This document shows, piece by piece, positions 28,035 to 37,252 of a DNA stretch of 64,000 nt. The stretch comes from Telluribacter humicola (GTDB lineage Bacteria; Bacteroidota; Bacteroidia; Cytophagales; Spirosomataceae). The stretch lies in NCBI RefSeq assembly GCF_017355935.1, contig NZ_JAFIQT010000001.1:1364001-1428000 (forward strand). Direction: 5' to 3'. Below the pieces are notes generated by a model. It searched no databases and had not been told where the DNA came from. It was given only the letters and a program-made list of their open reading frames with translations. Numbering within the stretch: position 1 is the stretch's first letter; each line of letters begins with the position of its first letter. Both the position numbers and the translations under genes were made by a program.

Positions 28035-29147
28035 ATGAAGAAATGGTTGCTGTTCTCTCTTTTTCTGATAGGTACTCTGGGGCCTTCTGTGGGGCAGGAT
28101 GAGGCGGATACCACTTCAATAGCGCCCGTTGAAAATATTAGCACCCTTACTCTCTGGGGCCACTACGGCTCTATATTCGCTCATTCAGTAGAGGTACATA
28201 ATACGGCTGGCTCCCATCCTGCCGGTGTACATCTGGACTGGGGAAAGCAGTGGTACGGAGCCGGTAGCTGGATGCGGTACGGATGTCTGCCCCGCACGGG
28301 CGTGACGCTGGCCTACTACGATTATGATAATGCCGTGCTGGGACGTAGCCTTACCGCCGCCTACTATCTGGAACCTACTTTTCCGCTTTCCTCCCGGGTA
28401 CTACTGGGAGTGCGGGGGGCAGCTGGGCTTTCGTGGCTCTCCAATCCCTACCATCCCGAGCGCAATCCTACTAATATGTCATATAGTACCGCGCTCAGCG
28501 CTTACTTATCACTGGGAGTAAGTACCTATTATCGAATTAATCAGCAGTGGGCCCTAGCACTCACGGGCGACTATCAGCACGTATCCAACGGTGGTTTTAG
28601 ACAGCCAAATAAGGGGATCAACTGGCCTACGGTTGGCCTGGGGGTAGATTACGCAATCAGACCTGTTGTGCTAAAACGACCTGCCAATTTGAATAGGCAG
28701 CAGAATTGGAGAGCAAGCGAATCCCTTAATGACTTGTATGTATTCGGAGGTGTTCAAAATGTAGCAGCAGGTGAATCACAGCAATATCCTCTGATAGGGG
28801 GAGGTATTACCATTCGCAAGCAAATCGGAAGAACCAACACCATTACAGCGGGAGTAGAAGCTTACAAGGATTATGCGCTTAAAGAAAAGCTGGCGCGGGA
28901 CACGCTGACACATCTGAGTTCCCTACGGGCAGGAGGGCTACTGGGCCACGAGTTTCTGTTGGGGAAGGTAACATTCAGTCAGCAACTGGGAATATATCTG
29001 TTCAGGCAGGCGCCTTACTATCCGTTGCTGTACCATCGCTGGGGGTTGCTTTACCAGCTCAATCGCTCGTACTCGGCAGGAGTCAATCTGAAAGTACATG
29101 GCCACGTGGCTAACTTCTGGGACCTGCGGCTGGTAAGGCATTGGTGA
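28035..29147 (+). CDS. PagL-like acyloxyacyl hydrolase (lipid A 3-O-deacylase family)
   Basis: 370 residues with a Sec signal (about 1-20, ending SVGQ). It is an outer-membrane beta-barrel with the PagL active-site segment: His182 and Ser184 in YQHVSN, followed by GGFRQPNKGIN. In Pseudomonas PagL the triad is His126, Ser128 and Glu140; the position aligned with Glu140 appears to be Asn196 here. Members remove the 3-O-acyl chain from lipid A. The protein is much longer than PagL (about 150 residues), with a second barrel-like half after residue 225. It is translated directly after the M23 peptidase. Confidence 0.8.
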   Translation: MKKWLLFSLFLIGTLGPSVGQDEADTTSIAPVENISTLTLWGHYGSIFAHSVEVHNTAGSHPAGVHLDWGKQWYGAGSWMRYGCLPRTGVTLAYYDYDNAVLGRSLTAAYYLEPTFPLSSRVLLGVRGAAGLSWLSNPYHPERNPTNMSYSTALSAYLSLGVSTYYRINQQWALALTGDYQHVSNGGFRQPNKGINWPTVGLGVDYAIRPVVLKRPANLNRQQNWRASESLNDLYVFGGVQNVAAGESQQYPLIGGGITIRKQIGRTNTITAGVEAYKDYALKEKLARDTLTHLSSLRAGGLLGHEFLLGKVTFSQQLGIYLFRQAPYYPLLYHRWGLLYQLNRSYSAGVNLKVHGHVANFWDLRLVRHW

Positions 29148-29174
29148 AGCCAGCCCGTGAGCCAGCTTCACCAA
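29141..29174. terminator. Inverted repeat at the convergent PagL-like/ileS junction
   Basis: TTGGTGAAGC / GCTTCACCAA with a 14-base loop overlaps the stop codon region of the PagL-like gene. There is no clear T run, so it is only a possible terminator. Confidence 0.4.
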
Positions 29175-29184
29175 TACATCTATT

Positions 29185-32100
29185 TTATACTACGTCTACT
29201 TTTACTTTCAGCAGGAACTCGTCCATTTCTATCTCTACCGCTTCACCGTTCAGGTCGTTGGTCAGGTCCAGTCCGGTGGCCTGTACTTCCTGACAGATGT
29301 ACTGCTTATTGGTAGTGATGGCGTCGGCCAGTAGCTCGTCGTTATTCAGCAAGAGGATCTGTATCTTATCCGTTACCTCAAATCCTTTGTCCTTACGCAG
29401 GTTCTGGATCCGGTTCACGAAGTCACGGGCGATACCTTCACGGCGCAGCTCGTCGGTAATGGTCACGTCCAGCGCTACGGTCAGTCCGCCTTCGCTGGCT
29501 ACCAGCCAGCCCGGTACGTCCTCCGCAATGATCTCCACGTCTGAGAGTTGAATAGTGACCGCTTCTTCCTTTACGGTAAGAGCTATAGTACCCGCTTTTT
29601 CAATTTGCTTGATGTCGGCTTCGCCCATGGCCTGGATAGCCGCGGCTACATCCTTCATCTTAGGACCAAAGTGAGGACCCAGCGCCTTGAAGTTAGGCTT
29701 GATCTTCTTCTTGAGAATGCCGCTGTCGTCATCAATGAACTCAACGGTCTTGATATTCACCTCCGACAGAATGATCGGCGCTACGGCTTCGATCTGGCGG
29801 CGCGTCTTCTCGCTTAGTACCGGTATAAGTACCTTCGAAAGCGGCTGACGTACCTTGATGGACTTGCCTCCGGCAGTAGTGTTGCCCTTGCGAAGCGCGT
29901 GTACCAGCGAGCTGATATTCTGCGCGAGCTGCATCGACTCTTCCAGATCCGGATCGATCAGCGCTTCCTGAACCTCAAACCATTTGGTCAGGTGTATAGA
30001 GGCCTGGTCGTAAGCGCTACCGTTTGCGGCACCTTCGCGTAGCGAATCCGTAAGATTCTTGTACAGCCATTCTCCAAAGAAAGGCGCAATGGGCGACATC
30101 AGCTGCGCTACCGTTAGCAGACATTGCTGCAGGGTTTCATAAGCGGCACGTTTGTCTTCCGAGAGTTCTCCTTTCCAGAAACGCCGACGGTTCAGACGTA
30201 CGTACCAGTTAGAGAGCTGGTCACTAACGAAGTCCTGTACCAGACGGCCCGCCTTCGTAGGGTTATAGTCGTCAAGCTGCTCAGCTACTTCCTTAATGAG
30301 TGTATTCAGCTTGGACAGGATCCAGCGGTCCAGCTCGGGAAGCTTCTCGTGAGGTACCCGGTTAGCTGGGTCAAACTGGTAACCGTCCAGGTTGGCGTAC
30401 AGCGCAAAGAAGTTATAGGTATTGAAGAGCGTACCAAAGAACTTACGCTGGGCTTCTACGACGCCGTCGAGGTTGAAGCGCAGGTTGTCCCAGGGCTCCG
30501 CGTTGGTGATCATGTACCAGCGGGTAGCGTCCGGACCGTACTTAGCCAGCGTCTCGAACGGATCTACCGCGTTACCCAGGCGCTTAGACATCTTGTTACC
30601 ATTCTTATCCAGTACCAGTCCGGTCGATACTACGTTCTTGAACGCTACGGAGTCAAACAACATACCGGCTATGGCATGGAGCGTAAAGAACCAGCCACGG
30701 GTCTGATCTACCCCTTCGGATATGAAGTCGGCTGGGTAGCTACCATTGAATGTATTCTCGTTTTCGAACGGGTAGTGCCACTGCGCGTAAGGCATCGCAC
30801 CCGAGTCAAACCACACGTCGATCAGGTCCGGCTCGCGGAACATGACATTACCCTGTGACGATACAAAATAGATACGGTCGACGTAGGGACGGTGCAGGTC
30901 AAAGTCTCCTGCATCCAGCTTGGTCAGGTACTCTTCGTTGGCTGCGGTCTGCTCATCCGTTAGCTTACCGGAGGCATTCGCCTTACTGATCAGACCTTTC
31001 AATTCTTCTACAGAGCCCACACATACCTCTTCACCATCCTCACTGCGCCAGATTGGGAGTGGCGTACCCCAGTAGCGGCTACGGCTCAAGTTCCAGTCTA
31101 CCAGGTTTTCGAGCCAGTTGCCAAAGCGACCGGTACCGGTCGACTCAGGTTTCCAGTTGATGGTCTTGTTCAGCTCTACCAACCGGTCCTTTACAGCCGT
31201 AGTACGGATAAACCAGCTATCGAGGGGATAGTACAGTACAGGTTTATCTGTACGCCAGGAGTGTGGATACGTATGCTCGTATTTCTCAACCCTGAAAGCT
31301 TTGTTTTCTTCTTTCAGGATGATGGAGATAATGACATCCGTAGTTTTATAATCCGGATGACTTTCATCTTCATTGGTATAGTTCTTCACATAAAAGTCAT
31401 CGGGGCCCAACGGTTTATGTGTTTTGATCGTATACTTCTCAACACCTTCCAGCAACTTCACCCCAATTTCGTGGATAAATTTACCTCTCCTATCAACCGT
31501 TGGAACCTCACCGACCAATTCATCTTTAATAGTCAAAGCAGGAATACCATGTTGTTTAGCCACTCTGAAGTCATCTGCCCCAAACGTAGGAGACAAATGC
31601 ACAATACCCGTTCCGTCTTCGGTAGTCACGAAGTCTCCTGCAATTACCTGAAAAGCTTTATCTACATCATAGTAGGGTTGCAGGTAGGGCATCAATTGCT
31701 CATACCGGACGCCCAATAGTTGGCTGCCCGCGAATTCCTGAACAACTTCATACGGAATTGCTTTGTCACCCGGTTTATAATCAGCTAGCTGGAGGTCTCT
31801 GTTTTTTTCTGAGAAATACTTTCCTACCAGCTGTTTTGCCATAACCACACTTAAAGGCTTGTGGGTATAGGGATTGAACGTATTTATCTGCACATAGCTC
31901 AGCTTTTCCCCAACGGCCAGCGCTGTGTTAGAGGGCAACGTCCAGGGAGTGGTAGTCCAGGCCAGAATAAAAACATCACCTGTTGGATGGGAGAAAAGGA
32001 ATTCTGATCCTGAATCTTTGATTACTTTGAACTGCGCTACTATGGATGTATCCTTTACTTCTTTATAACAGCCGGGCTGGTTCAATTCATGAGAGCTCAG

Positions 32101-32664
32101 TCCTGTACCATCTGAAGGAGAATACGGCTGAATCGTATAGCCCTTGTAGAGCAAGCCTTTATCGTACAGCTTTTTTAGCAGGTTCCAGAGGCTTTCTATG
32201 TAGCCGTTCTCGTAGGTGATGTACGGGTCGTCCAGGTCTACCCAGTACCCCATTTTTTCGGTAAGGCTATTCCACTGGTCTGTAAATTTCATAACGGTTT
32301 CGCGGCAGCGGGCGTTGTAGTCCTCTACCGAGATGGTTTTGCCAATATCATCTTTGGTAATACCCAGTTCTTTCTCTACCTGTAGCTCTACCGGCAGACC
32401 ATGAGTGTCCCATCCCCCCTTACGCTTTACCTGAAAGCCTTGGAGAGTCTTATAACGACAGAAAATATCCTTGATCGAGCGGGCCATTACGTGGTGAATA
32501 CCCGGCGTACCGTTGGCCGACGGCGGGCCTTCATAGAAGGTAAAGGAAGGTGCTCCCTCACGTACTTTTATGGAAGCCTCAAAAATCTGGTTCTTCTTCC
32601 AGAAGTCCAGTACCTCATCAGCGAGCTGCGCGTAATTGAGGTTTTTATACTCTTTGTATTTCAC
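29185..32664 (-). CDS. ileS: Isoleucine--tRNA ligase
   Basis: 1159 residues, the long class I IleRS form. The catalytic entry reads PSANGTPGIHHVMAR, the degenerate HIGH signature seen in Bacteroidota-type IleRS, and the KMSKR loop is in GNKMSKRLGNA. An editing CP1 domain (about 200-430; GIVHLSPTFGADDF), an anticodon-binding domain (about 690-850) and a C-terminal extension follow. It charges tRNA-Ile and edits Val-tRNA-Ile. It is a single essential gene with 198 bases upstream; no T-box is expected in this phylum, and none is visible. Confidence 0.97.
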   Translation of the reverse strand: MKYKEYKNLNYAQLADEVLDFWKKNQIFEASIKVREGAPSFTFYEGPPSANGTPGIHHVMARSIKDIFCRYKTLQGFQVKRKGGWDTHGLPVELQVEKELGITKDDIGKTISVEDYNARCRETVMKFTDQWNSLTEKMGYWVDLDDPYITYENGYIESLWNLLKKLYDKGLLYKGYTIQPYSPSDGTGLSSHELNQPGCYKEVKDTSIVAQFKVIKDSGSEFLFSHPTGDVFILAWTTTPWTLPSNTALAVGEKLSYVQINTFNPYTHKPLSVVMAKQLVGKYFSEKNRDLQLADYKPGDKAIPYEVVQEFAGSQLLGVRYEQLMPYLQPYYDVDKAFQVIAGDFVTTEDGTGIVHLSPTFGADDFRVAKQHGIPALTIKDELVGEVPTVDRRGKFIHEIGVKLLEGVEKYTIKTHKPLGPDDFYVKNYTNEDESHPDYKTTDVIISIILKEENKAFRVEKYEHTYPHSWRTDKPVLYYPLDSWFIRTTAVKDRLVELNKTINWKPESTGTGRFGNWLENLVDWNLSRSRYWGTPLPIWRSEDGEEVCVGSVEELKGLISKANASGKLTDEQTAANEEYLTKLDAGDFDLHRPYVDRIYFVSSQGNVMFREPDLIDVWFDSGAMPYAQWHYPFENENTFNGSYPADFISEGVDQTRGWFFTLHAIAGMLFDSVAFKNVVSTGLVLDKNGNKMSKRLGNAVDPFETLAKYGPDATRWYMITNAEPWDNLRFNLDGVVEAQRKFFGTLFNTYNFFALYANLDGYQFDPANRVPHEKLPELDRWILSKLNTLIKEVAEQLDDYNPTKAGRLVQDFVSDQLSNWYVRLNRRRFWKGELSEDKRAAYETLQQCLLTVAQLMSPIAPFFGEWLYKNLTDSLREGAANGSAYDQASIHLTKWFEVQEALIDPDLEESMQLAQNISSLVHALRKGNTTAGGKSIKVRQPLSKVLIPVLSEKTRRQIEAVAPIILSEVNIKTVEFIDDDSGILKKKIKPNFKALGPHFGPKMKDVAAAIQAMGEADIKQIEKAGTIALTVKEEAVTIQLSDVEIIAEDVPGWLVASEGGLTVALDVTITDELRREGIARDFVNRIQNLRKDKGFEVTDKIQILLLNNDELLADAITTNKQYICQEVQATGLDLTNDLNGEAVEIEMDEFLLKVKVDVV

Positions 32665-32862
32665 GGTAGTATAGATAAACGGCTTGCGGTAGCAATGCCA
32701 ATAGTATAGTTCATCCGTTCCATCACTAGATGGTCCTTCTATAACACTAGCAGTCCTAGATTAATTTTAAGACCGCAAATTTAGGGATTTTTTGAGGAAT
32801 AGGCGTGCCTGGCCCGCATGATTATGGGGCTGATGTGCAGTGAGGTGTGCAAAAAGCGGGAG

Positions 32863-33681
32863 TTATTTTTTCTGGTATACTCGTACGTAGTCTACCTCAT
32901 AGCGCGACGGAAATTGGGTCGCTGACGGATCGCCGCCGTTCATACCCCCGATCGCCAGGTTGAGGAGGAGGTAGTGGGGCTGCCGGAACGGATTCTTTCG
33001 TTCCTGGTCCCCGTTATAGGTTTCTTCCAGATCTACCTCGTTCAGCAGCTGATCATCTACGTACAGCTTGATGCTCTTTTCGTCCCAGTCCATGCGCCAC
33101 ACGTGGAATTTCTTCGACCACTCCGGATCATTAAACTCTGTCAGAGGCTTTTTCAGATCATCCCACTTCGCCTTATAGCGCTGGTCGGTACCCCAGGCAA
33201 AATTGGCCAGGAGCATACCGCGGTAGTACTCCATGATGTCGATCTCGCCGTTGCTGGGCCACTCGCCCTGTACCCCCAGCGTCCAGAAGGCTGGCCACAG
33301 ACCAGGACGAGCGTCTATACGACCCCGCATCTCGAAGCGGCCGTACTGCCACTCGTGCAGACCGCGTGTCTGCAGGCTGGCGGCGGTGTAGTCAATAGTA
33401 GGGCGGCTTTCCTTCCAGTTGGTGCTGTTGGGCTTGTAGTTCGGGTTAGGCTTTTGTTCTCGCTTGCCCTCAATGATCAGCATGCCGTTGCGGCAGTAGG
33501 CGTTTTCGGGCTGGTACCATTGCAGTTCCTGATTCCGGACAAAGCCCTGTTCAAACTTCCAGTTCTTTGGATCAGGACGGCCGTCGGTATTAAATTCATC
33601 CGCCCATACCAGCGTCCACTGAGCCCGGACCGAGTGGGAGAAAAGCAGTAGCAGGAACAGGTTAAGCGTAATGTTCTTCAT
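32863..33681 (-). CDS. Glycoside hydrolase family 16 (laminarinase-like)
   Basis: The ATG at 33681 gives 272 residues with a Sec signal (1-20, ending SVRAQ); a longer frame to 33828 would add a signal-masking extension. The GH16 catalytic motif ExDxxE is intact: Glu146 (nucleophile), Asp148 and Glu151 in NGEIDIMEYY. The WADEFN start, PGLWPAFWTLG and RQPHYLLLNLAIGG segments are typical of beta-1,3-glucanase/laminarinase members. It cuts beta-1,3(4)-glucans in the periplasm or on the surface. It starts 11 bases after the sulfatase stop, so the two are co-transcribed. Agarase or carrageenase specificity cannot be excluded. Confidence 0.92.
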   Translation of the reverse strand: MKNITLNLFLLLLFSHSVRAQWTLVWADEFNTDGRPDPKNWKFEQGFVRNQELQWYQPENAYCRNGMLIIEGKREQKPNPNYKPNSTNWKESRPTIDYTAASLQTRGLHEWQYGRFEMRGRIDARPGLWPAFWTLGVQGEWPSNGEIDIMEYYRGMLLANFAWGTDQRYKAKWDDLKKPLTEFNDPEWSKKFHVWRMDWDEKSIKLYVDDQLLNEVDLEETYNGDQERKNPFRQPHYLLLNLAIGGMNGGDPSATQFPSRYEVDYVRVYQKK

Positions 33682-33692
33682 AGGTACTTTGT

Positions 33693-35471
33693 TTATTTTT
33701 TTGTAGAGGGTACTAATACCAGGGATTTCAACTCGGCGACCTGCTGCGACGCTACGCGGGGAGCCATCAGTGCGATTCGGCTTTTTCCCTGCGGCAGGGA
33801 TAGACGCCCTAGTCTGAGAAGTCCCCACTCCTTTTCATATACTTCTTTCCGCACGAGGCGGTCCGGACTAGGGGTCAGGGGCGGATCAATGGCCTGGGTG
33901 ATTTTTTGCTGAATAACATGCTCGCCAGTATGTACCTGTACCAGTGACCCGGTTTGTTCAACGGGAACTGAATAGCGCAGATACACCTCGTAAGTAGTTG
34001 GGGCCTTGCTTTCCAGCGTCCACCAGATGGTGTCAGCGGGGGAGGTCCAATTGATGAGCCAGTCGTGAGCCCAGCCGTGCCCTTCCTTGTACTTCAAATT
34101 CCCAGTAAAGTCAGCCTCGTGAGCAGCGAGTTCAACCTTTTTCTGCGCATAGCCGACCGGTACCGGCCGGGCTGCCAGCGTGAGGGATTGGGTTGCCTCT
34201 GTGAACCAACGCTGGTAGGCTTCTGACAGTTGGGTAGTCAAGGCAGGATTTTCGGCAGCGATGTTATACTTTTGGGCAGGATCGGCCACCATATCGTAGA
34301 GTTCCGGTGCCGTACCTTTCCAGATCCAGCGGTACCGACTCGTACGTACGGCTCCCGGTTGCGGGCGCAGTGTTTTATCCAGATGTGCCACGTGGGTGAA
34401 CAGAGGGCGGTCAGTTAAAATAGCCTCCTGAACAGCAAGTAGCTGTTTAGCCAGGCTTCTGCCGTCGAGGCGTAGTTGCTCAATATGCTGCAGCGAACAC
34501 AATTCTGCTAATGTGGGGAGCAAATCTATATGCGCCGCCAGTGACTGGATGGTTTTTGGGATTATTTTTCCAGGCCACTTTATAAAAAAAGGTACTCTTA
34601 CTCCACCTTCGTCCACGTGGCCTTTTATTCCTTTCATGTTGCCATTGTACCGGACGCCGTTTGGACCATTGTCCGTCGCGAAAATAACAATCGTATTCTC
34701 TTCCAGTCCTTCCTGTTTCAGCTTATCCAACAGCCTGCGCACATTATCGTCCACGTTTTCTACCATGCCATAGACAGCAGCCACTTCGTCACCCAGGCTC
34801 CGCTTTTTGTATTTATTAAAATAAGCATCGGGTACCTGGTGTGGACTATGTGGGGCATTGTAGGGTACGTAGCAGAAGAAGGGACGGTCTTTATTCTTGT
34901 CAATAAATTGCAGGGCCGCGTCGGTCAGTACATCGGTAATGTACCCTTTGGTCCGGACCATTCTGCCATTATGTTCCAGTTCAGTATCAAAGTAGTTGGT
35001 CCAGTGGCCGGCGCAGAAGCCAAAGAAATCGTCGAATCCCTGGCCATTGGGATGGTTAGGGTAATGCTCGCCGTTGTGCCACTTGCCGTAGCAGCCGGTG
35101 GTGTACCCGTTTTGCCTGAAAAGTTCGGCCAGGGTAGTCTCTTCGGCATTCATCACTTCCAGCCCCCTCGATACGGATACTGTACCCGTCCGGAGGTGGT
35201 AGCGGCCGGTCAGGAGGCTGGCCCGCGTGGGGGCGCAGAGCGGACTCACGTAAAACCGGTCAAACTGAGCTCCCTGCCGGGCCAGGCTATCGAGGGCGGG
35301 GGTTTCCAGATGAGGGTTCCCGTGCAGGCTCAGATCACCCCAACCCTGGTCGTCGGTTAGGATGAAGAGTACATTGGGCCGCGAATTTTCCTGAAGGACT
35401 GGAGGTACCTGCATGAACCCGATGAAGAGAAGACCACCCAACAAAAGGATCAGTATAGGAAATAGTTTCAT
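33693..35471 (-). CDS. Exported type I arylsulfatase-family protein (sulfatase 1)
   Basis: The ATG at 35471 gives 592 residues beginning with a hydrophobic signal (LFPILILLLGGLLF); the frame continues further upstream but over a non-coding-looking stretch. The alkaline-phosphatase fold contains FILTDDQGWGD (Asp pair for Ca2+), the sulfatase signature CAPTR with Cys79 as the residue to be converted to formylglycine, GYTTGCYGKWH and FATDNGPNG. A beta-rich C-terminal region (from about 430) may bind sugar. It releases sulfate from glycans or aromatic sulfates. It is first in an operon with GH16, and divergent from the SBF-like transporter. The matching FGE is 12 kb away at 47892. Confidence 0.93.
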   Translation of the reverse strand: MKLFPILILLLGGLLFIGFMQVPPVLQENSRPNVLFILTDDQGWGDLSLHGNPHLETPALDSLARQGAQFDRFYVSPLCAPTRASLLTGRYHLRTGTVSVSRGLEVMNAEETTLAELFRQNGYTTGCYGKWHNGEHYPNHPNGQGFDDFFGFCAGHWTNYFDTELEHNGRMVRTKGYITDVLTDAALQFIDKNKDRPFFCYVPYNAPHSPHQVPDAYFNKYKKRSLGDEVAAVYGMVENVDDNVRRLLDKLKQEGLEENTIVIFATDNGPNGVRYNGNMKGIKGHVDEGGVRVPFFIKWPGKIIPKTIQSLAAHIDLLPTLAELCSLQHIEQLRLDGRSLAKQLLAVQEAILTDRPLFTHVAHLDKTLRPQPGAVRTSRYRWIWKGTAPELYDMVADPAQKYNIAAENPALTTQLSEAYQRWFTEATQSLTLAARPVPVGYAQKKVELAAHEADFTGNLKYKEGHGWAHDWLINWTSPADTIWWTLESKAPTTYEVYLRYSVPVEQTGSLVQVHTGEHVIQQKITQAIDPPLTPSPDRLVRKEVYEKEWGLLRLGRLSLPQGKSRIALMAPRVASQQVAELKSLVLVPSTKK

Positions 35472-35550
35472 TATAATAGTTAAATAGCCGTTTTTTGTAG
35501 CAGTCAAAAAAATGAAATAAAGCAGAGCTATACTCTGATTAACAAAAAGG

Positions 35551-36573
35551 GTGAAAGATACAGATTCTAACAGGTGGCAACGCATACGAAATACCGCCAG
35601 GCGATTCGGACTGGATGATTTTCTGCTGGCTCTGATCGGAGTAGTCATTCTGGCGTACCTCTGGCCGTACCCGGGTACGGACGAAAGCCCGGTGCCGCTG
35701 GCCGAAATTGCCAACTATGGTGTATCAGTGATTTTCTTCTTCTATGGCCTTCGCCTGAGTCCGCAGAAGCTGCGGGCGGGACTTACCAACTGGCGTCTGC
35801 ACATCGTAGTACACGTAGCTACTTTTATACTTTTTCCCCTGCTGGCGCTGGGTATACGTCCCTTTTTTGCGGGGGAAGAGTACCACATGCTCTGGCTGGC
35901 TATTTTCTTTCTGGCGGCCTTGCCCTCAACGGTGTCCTCTTCGGTGGTCATGGTTTCCATGGCGGGAGGTAACATACCGGGGGCTATATTTAATGCGAGT
36001 ATTTCCAGCTTGCTGGGAGTATTCATCACACCACTCTGGATGGGGCTCGTGCTGGAAACCGGACCGGGTGAATTTGAACTGACAGAGGTCGTGATCAAGC
36101 TGGTCCTGCAGGTACTCCTGCCGGTGGTACTGGGGGTACTGTTGTATGGTCGTTGGGGCGCTTTTGCCGAACGAAATAAGACTACTTTGAAGTACATAGA
36201 TCAGTTTATTATCCTGCTCATCGTCTATACCTCCTTCTGCGAATCCTTTGCCAATAATCTTTTCAGTCAGTTTAGTGGTGTGGCTATGATTTGTCTAACT
36301 CTAGGGATGATGGGGTTATTCTTCCTGATTTACTACCTTCTGATGGTACTGTGCCGGTTGCTGGGCTTTAACCGGGAGGATCAGATCACGGCCGTATTTT
36401 GTGGTTCGAAGAAGTCGCTTGTGCAGGGAGCGGTGATGTCCAAAGTACTATTCGCGGGAGCGGCCAGTGCAGGTATTATCCTGTTACCGATCATGATCTA
36501 CCATGCGTTTCAGCTGTTGGTGGTGAGTATCATTGCCCAGCGGCTGGCCCGGCAGAATGAGGTCCGGGTATAG
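35551..36573 (+). CDS. SBF-like / bile acid:sodium symporter-family transporter
   Basis: 340 residues starting at a GTG; no in-frame ATG lies near the first helix. About ten membrane helices are evident (for example LLALIGVVILAYLWPY, GVSVIFFFYGLRL, HMLWLAIFFLAALPSTVSSSVVMVSMAGG, LLPIMIYHAFQLLVVSIIAQ). The LPSTVSSSVVMVS and CGSKKSLVQGAVM motifs mark the SBF-like group (P7/YfeH type). Members import organic anions such as bile acids or phloretate-type compounds with sodium; the substrate here is unknown. It is divergent from the sulfatase, with an 80-base gap, which might hold a shared control region. Confidence 0.9.
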   Translation: MKDTDSNRWQRIRNTARRFGLDDFLLALIGVVILAYLWPYPGTDESPVPLAEIANYGVSVIFFFYGLRLSPQKLRAGLTNWRLHIVVHVATFILFPLLALGIRPFFAGEEYHMLWLAIFFLAALPSTVSSSVVMVSMAGGNIPGAIFNASISSLLGVFITPLWMGLVLETGPGEFELTEVVIKLVLQVLLPVVLGVLLYGRWGAFAERNKTTLKYIDQFIILLIVYTSFCESFANNLFSQFSGVAMICLTLGMMGLFFLIYYLLMVLCRLLGFNREDQITAVFCGSKKSLVQGAVMSKVLFAGAASAGIILLPIMIYHAFQLLVVSIIAQRLARQNEVRV

Positions 36574-36622
36574 TTTTAGGGGATTATGTTCGTTATAGTA
36601 AGTACACATACACTCTGTCTAT

Positions 36623-37246
36623 ATGCGGTTCATTCAGTCACTTTTCAGGTTTGTCATATTTATCCTCATCATAGCCGGTTCCATAGCTCTGTGGAGTAAG
36701 TTTGGTAGCACAGATCTATGGCCGAATTGGATGGGCGGGGAAGACCGTACCGAAACCATGCATATGGTGGTACTGCAGGAGATAACGTCGATGGGGAAGC
36801 TGGAGCTGGTCAAGTATAATTTTAAAGATATTGTAGAGCAGGAGAAGAAAAATACGTTTCTTCCCAATGCCAAGGCGGTACTGATCGTACAGGGGGAGGC
36901 TATTGGCTGCGTAGATCTGACTAAACTGAGGCTGGCCGATGTAATCAATGAGGAGGATACGCTGGTGGTAACCTTACCCGAGCCGGAGCTGTGTGTATTT
37001 AAGATTGACCATGAGCGCTCACGGGTATATAATACGGAGTACGCTTTTACGGAAGAGGCTCAACTGGTCCAGGATGGCTACAAACAGGCCGAGCAACAGA
37101 TCAGACAGTCGGCGCTGGAAATGGGGATTCTGGAGCAAACGGAAGAGAATGCCCGCAAAATGTTAACCCCTATTCTCGAGAAGATATCCGGCCGGAAAGT
37201 GTTTGTCAAGTTTCCGATGCGGGGCCGGCGGGAGCGACTGCGGTAG
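36623..37246 (+). CDS. DUF4230 family membrane-anchored protein
   Basis: 207 residues. One N-terminal membrane helix (about 7-25; RFVIFILIIAGSIALW) is followed by a soluble domain with the DUF4230 pattern (VVLQEITSMGKLELVKYNF, a 'VLIVQGEAIGCVDLTKL' strand pair, TLPEPELCVFKIDHERSRVY) and a C-terminal amphipathic helix region (about 150-190). Function of the family is unknown. It follows the SBF-like transporter by about 50 bases on the same strand and could be co-transcribed with it. Confidence 0.85.
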   Translation: MRFIQSLFRFVIFILIIAGSIALWSKFGSTDLWPNWMGGEDRTETMHMVVLQEITSMGKLELVKYNFKDIVEQEKKNTFLPNAKAVLIVQGEAIGCVDLTKLRLADVINEEDTLVVTLPEPELCVFKIDHERSRVYNTEYAFTEEAQLVQDGYKQAEQQIRQSALEMGILEQTEENARKMLTPILEKISGRKVFVKFPMRGRRERLR

Positions 37247-37252
37247 CCCTTG

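Noticed and set aside
30124-30858. Long plus-strand open frame opposite ileS
   Set aside because: It lies fully antisense to a clearly coding, conserved gene and has no recognisable domains; it is a shadow frame.
32665-32862. Possible T-box or promoter upstream of ileS
   Set aside because: T-boxes are not expected in Bacteroidota. A TAAATTTG on the minus strand at 32776-32783 fits the -7 element, but no TTG is found at the right distance, so it was not called.
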